The notes under the pieces were generated by a model that was not told where the DNA came from, searched no databases, and worked only from the letters and a program-made list of their open reading frames with translations. A stretch of 21,098 nt of DNA. It comes from JBEKYH01 sp049511115 (GTDB lineage: Bacteria > Planctomycetota > Phycisphaerae > Tepidisphaerales > Tepidisphaeraceae). The translations under genes were made by a program, and so were the position numbers. Numbering within the stretch: position 1 is the first letter of the stretch; each line of letters begins with the position of its first letter. Shown here in pieces: positions 1 to 7,236 of this stretch. The stretch covers positions 1-21,098 of the forward strand of contig JBEKYH010000022.1 in NCBI GenBank assembly GCA_049511115.1, written 5' to 3'.

Positions 1-702
1 GATTTTGCGACGACTGCCGCCGATCAGGTGTTGATCGCGCGCAGCCAGGGGGCGGATGTGCTGGCGATTTTCACGGTCTATCAGACCTGCCCGCAGGGGG
101 TCATGGTGCACCAATCCAAGAATTACACGAGCCTGGCTGATGTCTTTTCGCATCCCGGCACGTTGGCCGCCGAGGACAATGCGTGGTTGCATTTCTGTGA
201 AAACAAATTTGCCCCGGTGCGCGTGACCATCACGCCGTATGCCGGAGGATTTGCTCCGTTCATGGCCCAGCCGGATTATTCGCAGCAGTGCTTTATCACT
301 TCCGAGCCGATCCTGGCCAAGCGGCAGGGGAGCGATCCGCAGACGTTTCTGATTGCTGATTCGGGATACAACCCTTACACCACGGTCGTCATCACCCGCG
401 GCGACATCGCGCGCGACCATCCGGAGCGCGTCAAGGCGATGGCCGACGCCTGCCGAGCGGGCTGGCACGCCTATCTGGATGACCCTTCCGCCGCTAATGT
501 GGCCATGGAAAAGCTCAATACCGACATGGACCCTGCCACCTTCGCCGACGCCGCGGCGGCGCAAAAGCCACTCATTGATACGCCGGCCAGCTTGGGAAGC
601 ATGACTCTGGACCGGTGGCAAAGCCTGCGGCAACAGTTGATCGACCTGAAGATTCTCGGCGCCGACGCCGCACCGGCGCAGGCGTGCTTTATCAATCCGT
701 GA
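1..702 (+). CDS. ABC transporter substrate-binding protein, NMT1/THI5-like, 5'-truncated
   Basis: The reading frame is open from the first base of the window (Asp-Phe-Ala-Thr...) to TGA at 700-702, so only the C-terminal 233 residues are visible and the true start lies upstream. The sequence reads like the periplasmic-binding fold of NMT1/THI5 and SsuA-type proteins, which bind small substrates (pyrimidine thiamine precursors, sulfonates, nitrate) for an ABC importer. Supporting segments are an early VLAIFTVYQTCPQGVMVHQ stretch, a mid-region GGFAPFMAQPDYSQQCFITSE, then a VVITRGDIARDHPERVKAM segment of the kind seen in the second lobe. The tail is helix-rich (MTLDRWQSLRQQLIDLKIL), as is usual for the family. 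No permease or ATPase gene follows, so partners, if any, are to the left of the window. The substrate cannot be assigned. Confidence 0.8.
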   Translation, partial: DFATTAADQVLIARSQGADVLAIFTVYQTCPQGVMVHQSKNYTSLADVFSHPGTLAAEDNAWLHFCENKFAPVRVTITPYAGGFAPFMAQPDYSQQCFITSEPILAKRQGSDPQTFLIADSGYNPYTTVVITRGDIARDHPERVKAMADACRAGWHAYLDDPSAANVAMEKLNTDMDPATFADAAAAQKPLIDTPASLGSMTLDRWQSLRQQLIDLKILGADAAPAQACFINP

Positions 703-786
703 TGTCGCGCTGGAGCATATGAGTGCGACTCAACGGAGGTTCCGCTCTTACCGCATTTCCATGCCAGCGGTGAGCCGAGTCGAACC

Positions 787-894
787 GTACTCAGGGAGAG
801 GGATAGGGTGGGGGTCGTTTTTGACTGGCCAGCGCGGTTCGAACTTCGGACGAACCCTCACCCCGGCCCTCTCCCTGAGTACAGGGCGAGGGGG
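787..894. repeat. Inverted pair of the CCCTCACCCC-type palindromic repeat
   Basis: The stretch 788-814 is the reverse complement of 855-881 with about 23 of 27 bases matching; the 15-base core TACTCAGGGAGAGGG is perfect. Between them lies a 40-base loop. The right copy (855-894) is itself palindromic around CTGAGTAC (CCCTCTCCCTGAGTACAGGG). A third copy of the same repeat occurs at 2233-2272. The whole 277-base gap between the binding-protein gene and the acyltransferase gene contains this structure and no credible gene. Repeats of this kind are dispersed in intergenic DNA of many GC-rich bacteria; transcription-termination or REP-like roles are possible but not shown here. Confidence 0.75.
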
Positions 895-1003
895 AAATCC
901 TAAAAGCGATTGACCTGGACACCTCCGCTTCCGGCAGGTTGTTCATGGTGTTCTTCTTCACACAATAGCGTATCATGTAGTGCAGAACCTTACTGAAGGC
1001 CGG

Positions 1004-2188
1004 ATGGCCATATCGGGACTCTCTCTGGGAAAGCCGCCTTCGTCGCGGATGATCCAACTCGATGTTCTGCGCGGCGTGGCAATTCTTGGCGTCTTGGGAC
1101 GGCATGCCGTCGTCCCGCCCAACGACGGGGGACTGCTGCGAATACCGGCCAAGCTCTGGGACCACCTGGGTTGGACGGGAGTCGATCTGTTTTTCGTCCT
1201 GAGCGGCTTTTTAGTCGGCGGGCTGCTCCTCTCCGAATTGCGCCATCTTGGAAGCCTGGACGTGCGCCGATTCATTATTCGCCGCGCCTTTAAAATCTGG
1301 CCCGCGTATTACGCGTTAGTCATCGGCAGCCTGATCGTGGACGCGATTCATATCGGGTGGCGAACGTCGTTTTGGCTTTACCTTCCCAATCTTCTGCATG
1401 TTCAGAACTATTTCGGAGGCGAACCACTGGGCCAAACCTGGAGCCTGGCGGTTGAGGAGCACTTTTACCTCATTTTTCCGCTGCTTTTGTGGGTAATGAC
1501 CAAAGCCAGCCGTCGCGGCGCGGATCTTCTGCCGTTCCTGGCGGCGGCCGTGATGATCGGCTGCACAGCCGTGCGCTGTCTGTTTCATTGGCATGCACGC
1601 ATGGATGACCACGGGGATTCCCAGGTGACGCATTTGCGCGTCGACAGTCTGGCCATGGGAGTGTTGCTGGCCTACCTTTATCATTTCCAGCCCCAGTTTC
1701 TCAGCCGATTGGCGCAACGCCGCTGGATGCTGATCCTTTTGGGATTGGCGTTGCTCAGCCCAATGGCGGTGCTGGAACTCTATGATCATCCGATGATTTG
1801 GACCATCGGATACACGATGCTCTACGTCGGATACGGCTGCATTCTGGTGGCGATGGTCCACACGCCCGTCGGTCCGGCCGGAGGCATTCTGGGGCGTTTT
1901 TTCGATTCTCTTGCGGCGAGAGTCCTTGGGGGGATTGGGTTCTACAGCTACGGCATGTATCTCTGGCATCTGCAACTCGTCCGCCATCCGATACAGGATT
2001 TCATTGCCCGGACGACATTCACCGATTTCAACAGGACGTGCCATTGGGCACTATGGATGGGATTTTACGTAGCCGCGGTCGTCACGGTTGGAGCGGTTTT
2101 GAGCCGGTTGATTGAGATTCCCGCCCTAGCCGTCCGGGATCGGATTTTTCCGACGCGAACGGCCGGCGGAGCCACGTCTCGTGCATAG
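1004..2188 (+). CDS. Acyltransferase family 3 (OafA/YrhL-like) integral membrane protein
   Basis: Predicted membrane acyltransferase of the AT3 family, which transfers acetyl or other acyl groups onto cell-surface glycans. Diagnostic motifs are QLDVLRGVAILGVLGRH near the N-terminus (the conserved Arg...His pair), then GVDLFFVLSGFLVGGLL and QTWSLAVEEHFYLIFPLLLW. About ten hydrophobic segments run to the C-terminus, with the late GFYSYGMYLWHLQLV motif typical of the family. I chose ATG 1004 (394 aa) because GAAGG lies 4 bases upstream and a -10-like TATCAT sits at 971-976; an in-frame GTG at 980 would add eight residues that precede the conserved domain. The gene stands alone between two repeat-bearing gaps. 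Its acceptor is unknown; a surface polysaccharide is a reasonable inference given the rhamnose genes further right. Confidence 0.9.
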   Translation: MAISGLSLGKPPSSRMIQLDVLRGVAILGVLGRHAVVPPNDGGLLRIPAKLWDHLGWTGVDLFFVLSGFLVGGLLLSELRHLGSLDVRRFIIRRAFKIWPAYYALVIGSLIVDAIHIGWRTSFWLYLPNLLHVQNYFGGEPLGQTWSLAVEEHFYLIFPLLLWVMTKASRRGADLLPFLAAAVMIGCTAVRCLFHWHARMDDHGDSQVTHLRVDSLAMGVLLAYLYHFQPQFLSRLAQRRWMLILLGLALLSPMAVLELYDHPMIWTIGYTMLYVGYGCILVAMVHTPVGPAGGILGRFFDSLAARVLGGIGFYSYGMYLWHLQLVRHPIQDFIARTTFTDFNRTCHWALWMGFYVAAVVTVGAVLSRLIEIPALAVRDRIFPTRTAGGATSRA

Positions 2189-2197
2189 GCTGTTAAG

Positions 2198-2308
2198 GGG
2201 TGTGACGCTCAATTGTGGCGAAAGGCGAAGAACCCTCACCCCAGCCCTCTCCCTGAGTACATGGAGAGGGGGTAAAAGGCGGAGTCGCCACAACGAGGAG
2301 TTACACCC
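2198..2308. repeat. MITE-like nested inverted-repeat element
   Basis: Outer arms 2198-2221 and 2285-2308 are inverted repeats (about 18 of 24 bases; the inner TTGTGGCGA/TCGCCACAA is perfect). They enclose a third copy of the CCCTCACCCC repeat at 2233-2272, which is palindromic around CTGAGTAC. The total length of about 111 bases and the terminal inverted repeats resemble a small non-autonomous element, but no target-site duplication was recognised and no transposase is in the window. Confidence 0.5.
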
Positions 2309-2328
2309 GCTGCTAAGCTCCCATCGTC

Positions 2329-2344
2329 TGTGATCCATATCACA
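2329..2344. promoter_or_regulatory. CRP/FNR-superfamily-like operator, TGTGA-N6-TCACA
   Basis: The sequence TGTGATCCATATCACA is a perfect match to the core of the Escherichia coli CRP consensus (TGTGA, six bases, TCACA), and its flanking TC/AT bases also fit. It lies just beyond the MITE-like element and 305 bases before the chosen start of the hybrid kinase gene. Regulator identity is not known for this organism. The distance from the kinase start means that a long leader or another target would be needed. Confidence 0.4.
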
Positions 2345-2649
2345 TTCAACAACGAAGCGGCGCATTTTGCTAACCTGGACCGCGGCGCAGCTCGATAAAC
2401 AAATTAGCCAACTCACCAAATTCGCAGCGCAGGAGGCGGAGAATTCTGGTGCGTCAAGCAGAGCCTATTTCGTCAGGCCCCAGGGTCCGCGCGCGGCGGG
2501 GAATTTGCTCGCTTACGTCCCAAAAAAGAGCGGTTATGGCCGAACAGGGTGGATGTCATGGTTTCAGCTCTGCCACTATTCAAGCGTTGGACAAGGCCTG
2601 AATTTGCACCTTCTTAAGCTCGCGCAACGTTGTGCCAGCGGAGCCAGCC

Positions 2650-5007
2650 ATGAAATGGACAGTGGGAACAAAGATCACGCTGGGATTTGCCGCGGCGCTG
2701 GCTTTTCTTGTCGGCATCGGCGCGGTTGCCTATCGATGCACCAATAAGCTGATCGACACCGCGCAGCTCGTGGACCATACGCATAAGGTGGTGCAGAAGA
2801 CCGACCAGCTCCTGCAGGCGCTGACCGACGCGGAATCGGGACAGCGCGGTTACATCATCAGCGGCGACGAGCGATACCTGGAGCCTTACCGGACGGGCTC
2901 GGCGGCGGTCGAGCGAACCTGCCGGGAACTCAGCGACCTGACGGGCGACGATCCCGACCAACAGCGGCGGCTGAGTATTCTCGCGCCCATGGTTCAGCAC
3001 CGGCTGGCATCGCTGCGGCAGGTGTTGGGCGTGCAGCAATCGCAGGGGCAGGACGCGGCCAGAAAAGCGCTGATCGCCGGCAACGGAAAAAAGCAGATGG
3101 ACGCCATTCGCTCCGTCATGGCCGCGATGAGCGGCGAGGAATACCGGCTGCTCGCCGAACGCTCGGCGGATGCGGAGCTCAACGCCGACGCGGCGCGCAC
3201 GACCATCACCGGGGGAACGGTGGCCGCGATCGTCCTGCTCATTTTCGTGGCGATCTACATCACCCGCAATATTTCCGGGCCGCTGAGGGAAATCACCGCC
3301 GTCGCGGAGCGGATTGCCGGGGGCGATCTGGCCGCTGCCGTGCCGACTTACGACAGGCGCGATGAAGTGGGCGTTTTGGCCCAGGCGTTCGGCCGCATGC
3401 GGCAGTCACTGGGAGCCGCCAACGAGGCCAAGAGCGAATTCCTGGCCAACATGAGCCACGAGATTCGCACGCCAATGACCGCGATCCTGGGTTACGCGGA
3501 CATGCTGCTGGACCCGGCCTGCACGCAGAGCGACCGGCTCGACAATATTCACGTCATTCGCCGCCAGGCGGAGCATCTACTGTCGGTGCTGAACGATATT
3601 CTGGATTTGTCGAAGATCGAGGCCGGCAAGCTGCATGTCGAAAAGATTCCCGCCGACCCGCGCCAGATTCTTGGTGACGCCATCTCGCTCATGCGCGTAA
3701 AGGCGGCCGAAAAGTACCTGAAGCTGAACGTGGTCTTTTTCGGGCTGATCCCGCAAACCATTCAGACCGATCCGACGCGCCTGCGGCAGATACTCATCAA
3801 TCTTATCGGCAACGCGATCAAGTTCGCCGACCAGGGCGCGGTCGATGTCCTGTTGAAGATGAATCCCAACGCCGATCCGCACTGTTCTTCGATGGAGATA
3901 ACCGTTGCCGACAGCGGCATCGGGATGACGAAGGAGCAGATGGAATTACTGTTTAACCCATTTACCCAGGCCGACAATTCAACGACTCGCCGCTTTGGCG
4001 GGACCGGCCTGGGCTTGGCCATTTGCCGGCGGCTGGCGCAGATGCTGGGCGGGGATATCACAGTGGAAAGCCGCCCGGGCGCCGGCAGCCGGTTTATCGT
4101 GACGATCGGAACCGGCGATATCAGCGGCGTGCCGATGCTGCGCGAAGATCAGGAGGCGATAAAGCCGCAGCCCGCGGCGGCGGAGGCCAATCCATTGCCG
4201 ACGTTGCGCGGGCGTCTGCTGCTTGCCGAGGACGGGGTGCATAACCAGCGGGCCATCCGGTTCTACGTAGAGAAAGCGGGGGCGGAGGTGATGCTGGCCG
4301 ATAACGGCAAGATCGCCTGCGAGTTGGTTTTCGAGGCCGCCGCGCACGGACAGCCGTTCGATCTGATCCTGATGGACATGCAGATGCCGGAGATGGACGG
4401 ATACCAGGCGACGGCGAAGCTTCGGCAGCGGGGCTGCCTTACGCCCATCGTCGCATTGACGGCGCATGCGATGGCGAACGACAGGGAGAGATGCCTGCTG
4501 GCGGGATGCACGGATTATGTTTCCAAGCCCATCGATCGGCGCAAGCTCATCGAGACGGTGGCGGCGCTTTTGGAAAAAGGCGCGATGCAACGAGCCTCGG
4601 AGGCGAATACCGCCAAGGCATCGGAGGCGGCGCCCAATTCGCTTTGCAGCACGCTTGCCAGCGACGATGAGATTATTGACCTCGTTCCGCGCTTCATCGC
4701 GGATTTGCCGGCGATCGTGGGTCGTCTGTCGGAGGCGCTCAACCGGAAGGACATGGCGGCGCTGGAGGATGAGATTCATAAGCTCAAAGGCGCAGCGGGA
4801 GCGTACGGGTTTATGCCGCTGACGGATGTCGCGGAGGAGATCGATCGCGATCTGTTGCAGAGCAATCCTCCAGATGACGTGCCGGCGCGGGTCTGGCGGC
4901 TGATCAGCCAGATTCGCAGCGTGAAGGGATATGAGGCGAAGAATGAGATTCCGCCCGCGGGCGCTGAAGGCGCTCCCGGCGGCGGCGCGCGGAACATGGC
5001 CGCCTAG
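2650..5007 (+). CDS. Membrane hybrid sensor histidine kinase, CHASE3-HAMP-HisKA-HATPase-REC-HPt
   Basis: Three-step phosphorelay kinase of 785 residues. Order of parts: membrane helix 1 (about 8-28); a periplasmic CHASE3-like domain (ALTDAESGQRGYIISGDERY); membrane helix 2 (about 188-206); HAMP linker; HisKA with SEFLANMSHEIRTPM, phospho-acceptor His270; HATPase_c with LINLIGNAIKF, DSGIGM and GGTGLGLAI; REC domain with LILMDMQMPEMDGY, acceptor Asp576, and the KP motif SKPIDR; and a C-terminal HPt domain with EIHKLKGAAGAYGF, acceptor His710. All catalytic positions look intact. ATG 2650 was preferred over an in-frame GTG at 2632 because GGAG lies 7 bases upstream of it. The gene is followed after 127 bases by a lone response regulator and then a second kinase, so the three probably form one signalling module. 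The CHASE3 ligand is unknown. Confidence 0.93.
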   Translation: MKWTVGTKITLGFAAALAFLVGIGAVAYRCTNKLIDTAQLVDHTHKVVQKTDQLLQALTDAESGQRGYIISGDERYLEPYRTGSAAVERTCRELSDLTGDDPDQQRRLSILAPMVQHRLASLRQVLGVQQSQGQDAARKALIAGNGKKQMDAIRSVMAAMSGEEYRLLAERSADAELNADAARTTITGGTVAAIVLLIFVAIYITRNISGPLREITAVAERIAGGDLAAAVPTYDRRDEVGVLAQAFGRMRQSLGAANEAKSEFLANMSHEIRTPMTAILGYADMLLDPACTQSDRLDNIHVIRRQAEHLLSVLNDILDLSKIEAGKLHVEKIPADPRQILGDAISLMRVKAAEKYLKLNVVFFGLIPQTIQTDPTRLRQILINLIGNAIKFADQGAVDVLLKMNPNADPHCSSMEITVADSGIGMTKEQMELLFNPFTQADNSTTRRFGGTGLGLAICRRLAQMLGGDITVESRPGAGSRFIVTIGTGDISGVPMLREDQEAIKPQPAAAEANPLPTLRGRLLLAEDGVHNQRAIRFYVEKAGAEVMLADNGKIACELVFEAAAHGQPFDLILMDMQMPEMDGYQATAKLRQRGCLTPIVALTAHAMANDRERCLLAGCTDYVSKPIDRRKLIETVAALLEKGAMQRASEANTAKASEAAPNSLCSTLASDDEIIDLVPRFIADLPAIVGRLSEALNRKDMAALEDEIHKLKGAAGAYGFMPLTDVAEEIDRDLLQSNPPDDVPARVWRLISQIRSVKGYEAKNEIPPAGAEGAPGGGARNMAA

Positions 5008-5134
5008 GCGATGCCCGCTTGCGCGATGGCCGTTTCGTAGCGGGAAAGAGCGAAGGTGGGACAACAACGGTGAATGTCAGCGTTCTTCGTTTTGTCACGG
5101 GTTGAGATTTTCTGCCCGGAAAGGGGTGAGTGCG

Positions 5135-5539
5135 ATGAGCCAGATTCTGGTGGTTGAAGACAATGAATTGAATCGGGAGATGCTCTCGCGGCGGTTGTCC
5201 CGCCGCGGGTATACGGTGGTCTGCGCGGTCAATGGCGAGGAGGCGCTGGCGATGGCGCGGGCGCGGTTGCCGGACCTGATCATCATGGACATCCGGCTGC
5301 CGGACATGAGCGGCTGCCAGGTGACCAGGATGCTCAAGAGCGAGCCGGACACGCGGCACATTCCGGTGGTCGCGCTGTCGGCGCATGCGATGGACGCGCA
5401 TCGCCAGGAGGCGATTACCGCCGGTTGCGACGACTACGACACCAAGCCCGTCGATATCGAGCGGCTGGTGGGAAAAATGCGCGCGTTACTCATCGGATCG
5501 GTGAAGGAAAGCTGGAACTCCGGCGAGATGGCCGCTTGA
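5135..5539 (+). CDS. Single-domain response regulator (CheY-like receiver)
   Basis: A stand-alone receiver domain of 134 residues: acidic pocket VVEDNELN (Glu8, Asp9), phospho-acceptor Asp52 in LIIMDIRLPDMSG, the Ser of ALSAHAM at the conserved Ser/Thr position, and the DTKPVD lysine near the end. There is no output domain, so it probably shuttles phosphate to or from the neighbouring kinases or acts by protein contact. Start ATG 5135 has AAGGGG eight bases upstream and gives the usual length for the family; the frame is open further upstream to 4931 but that extension encodes Arg-rich unrelated sequence overlapping the preceding kinase gene. The stop is only 27 bases before the next kinase gene, suggesting co-transcription. 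Confidence 0.9.
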   Translation: MSQILVVEDNELNREMLSRRLSRRGYTVVCAVNGEEALAMARARLPDLIIMDIRLPDMSGCQVTRMLKSEPDTRHIPVVALSAHAMDAHRQEAITAGCDDYDTKPVDIERLVGKMRALLIGSVKESWNSGEMAA

Positions 5540-5566
5540 GGCGCTTAGTAGAATTTTTGGCATTTA

Positions 5567-7162
5567 ATGGCGGCAAACCAGGAAATTTCAGCAGCGGCGG
5601 CGCCCGGGGCCTCGCATCTGCACGCGCGTCATTCGCTCGAGCGCCTGATGGCCATCATCAGCGCGGCCACCGACGCGATCATCACGGTCGATAGCGACGA
5701 ACGGATCACGCTGTTCAATGCGGCGGCCGAGCAGATGTTCGCCTGTTCGGCGGAGGAGGCGCTGGGGCAGCCGTTGTCGCGGTTCATTCCAGAGCGATTT
5801 CGAGACGTTCATCATGAGCACATCCGGCGATTTGGCGAGACGGGCGTGAACAGCCGCGTGATGGGGGCGCAGCGCCCGCTGACGGCGTTGCGGGCCGATG
5901 GCGTGGAGTTTCCGGTGGAGGCGACCATTTCGCAGGTGTGCGTCGACGGCGAGCGGCTGTTCACGGCCATCGTCCGCGACATCAGCGAGCGCAGGCGGGC
6001 CGAGGAAGCCCTGCGCGAGAGCGAGGAGCGGCTGCGAGCCATCTGGGAAACGGCCGTTGACGGCATCATCACCATCGACGAGCGCGGGCGCATCACGTCG
6101 TTCAACCCCGCGGCCACGCGACTCTTTGGCTATCAGCCCGACGAAGTGCTGGGGAAGAACGTCAACATGCTCATGCCTTCGCCCTATCACCATGAGCATG
6201 ACACCTATCTGGCTAATTACCTGACCAGCGGAAGCAAGAAGATCATCGGCATCGGCCGCGAGGTGACCGGCCTGCGCAAGGACGGACGATCCTTTCCGAT
6301 GGAGCTGGGCGTCAGCGAGATCGTCCTGGGAAATCGGAAGGTTTTCACGGGAATCGTGCGCGACATCAGCGAGCGGAAGCGCGAGGAGCAGATGCGCCAG
6401 GCCAAGGACGAGGCCGAGGAAGCCAACCGGGCCAAGAGCCAGTTTCTGGCGAACATGAGCCATGAACTGAGGACGCCGCTGAACGCCATCATCGGGTACA
6501 GCGAGATCATGCTCGAAGAAATTGAAGACCGGCCCAGCGCCGCTCAGCGCGCGGCGGACATCGAGAAAATCCGCGGCGCCGGCAAACAACTGCTGTCGCT
6601 CATCAACGATATTTTGGACCTGTCCAAGATCGAGGCCGGCAAACTGCACCTGGTGCTGGAAGAGTTCGACGTGGCGGCGGTCGTGCGCGAAGCGGTGACG
6701 ACGATCGAGCCGCTAGCGCAAAAGACGGGGAATCGACTCGAAGTGACCTGCCCGCGCGACATCGGCTTTATGCACAGCGACGTGATCAAGGTGCGGCAAA
6801 TCCTGCTGAATCTCTTGAGCAACGCGATGAAGTTCACCGATCGCGGGACTGTGAAGCTGACCGTAGCCCGAGAAGCGCACAGCGAAGGCGACTGGCTGAC
6901 ATTCACGGTCAGCGACACCGGGATGGGAATGACAAGCGAGCAGTTGGGGAGACTGTTTCAGGCATTCTCGCAGGCGGATGAGAACATTTCCGTAAAGTTC
7001 GGCGGCACCGGCCTGGGGCTGGCGATTTCCCGGCGGCTGTGCGTGATAATGGGGGGAGATATCACGGCCCAGAGCGAGGCGGGGACAGGGTCGGTGTTTC
7101 GCGTGCTCCTGCCGGCGGCGGTTTATGCGCACAAGCCACATATCCCTGTGAAAACCGAATAG
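5567..7162 (+). CDS. Soluble PAS-PAS sensor histidine kinase, FixL-like
   Basis: Cytoplasmic histidine kinase of 531 residues with no membrane segment. Two PAS domains (about 25-140 and 150-268) precede HisKA (SQFLANMSHELRTPLNAIIG, His299) and HATPase_c (LLNLLSNAMKFTD, DTGMGM, GGTGLGLAI). The second PAS carries EHDTYLANY followed by KKIIGIGREVTGLRKDG and resembles the haem PAS of FixL. Aligned by eye, His211 falls on the FixL proximal haem ligand (Bradyrhizobium His200) and Arg231 on the oxygen-contacting Arg220, while FixL Arg206 and His214 are replaced by Asn217 and Lys225. The first PAS has a related HHEHIRRF motif (His82, 83, 85). Haem binding is therefore plausible but unproven. No Shine-Dalgarno site is visible before ATG 5567; tight coupling to the receiver gene 27 bases upstream may provide translation. 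Confidence 0.9.
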   Translation: MAANQEISAAAAPGASHLHARHSLERLMAIISAATDAIITVDSDERITLFNAAAEQMFACSAEEALGQPLSRFIPERFRDVHHEHIRRFGETGVNSRVMGAQRPLTALRADGVEFPVEATISQVCVDGERLFTAIVRDISERRRAEEALRESEERLRAIWETAVDGIITIDERGRITSFNPAATRLFGYQPDEVLGKNVNMLMPSPYHHEHDTYLANYLTSGSKKIIGIGREVTGLRKDGRSFPMELGVSEIVLGNRKVFTGIVRDISERKREEQMRQAKDEAEEANRAKSQFLANMSHELRTPLNAIIGYSEIMLEEIEDRPSAAQRAADIEKIRGAGKQLLSLINDILDLSKIEAGKLHLVLEEFDVAAVVREAVTTIEPLAQKTGNRLEVTCPRDIGFMHSDVIKVRQILLNLLSNAMKFTDRGTVKLTVAREAHSEGDWLTFTVSDTGMGMTSEQLGRLFQAFSQADENISVKFGGTGLGLAISRRLCVIMGGDITAQSEAGTGSVFRVLLPAAVYAHKPHIPVKTE

Positions 7163-7166
7163 AGGC

Positions 7167-7200
7167 GAGGTGCGCGGACAGCTCCGTGCGCGGACACCTC
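7167..7200. terminator. Possible hairpin between convergent genes, with tandem 16-base repeat
   Basis: Between the + strand kinase (ends 7162) and the - strand membrane gene (ends 7237), GAGGTG (7167-7172) pairs with CACCTC (7195-7200) around further GC-rich pairing. The same stretch is two 16-base direct repeats differing at one base (7170-7185 and 7186-7201). A TTTTT run follows at about 7220. This could terminate the kinase transcript, but the T-run is about 20 bases from the stem, so confidence is low. Confidence 0.3.
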
Positions 7201-7236
7201 CTGGATTGACGGAAGAACTTTTTGCCGCTGAAATTT

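Larger units (their letters stand above)
2189..2649. other. Intergenic gap holding a nested palindromic element and a CRP-like site
   Basis: This 461-base gap has no convincing gene. It contains the inverted-repeat element at 2198-2308 and the TGTGA-N6-TCACA palindrome at 2329-2344, both listed separately. From about 2345 to 2630 I see no further structure, and no clear -35/-10 pair could be picked out for the downstream kinase. Confidence 0.6.

Noticed and set aside
719..1165. Small open frames in the repeat-bearing gap (719-913 on +, 791-1165 on -)
   Set aside because: They consist largely of translated palindromic repeat and antisense acyltransferase sequence.
2367..2747. Open frame of 126 codons before the hybrid kinase
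   Set aside because: It starts with TTG, overlaps the kinase coding sequence by about 100 bases in another frame, and its composition shows no domain; I treat it as chance.
3979..5067. Open frame of 362 codons on the - strand opposite the hybrid kinase
   Set aside because: Arg/His-rich shadow of a gene with intact REC and HPt motifs on the + strand.
5588..6649. Open frame of 353 codons on the - strand opposite the PAS kinase
   Set aside because: Shadow of the PAS and HisKA coding region; no recognisable family.
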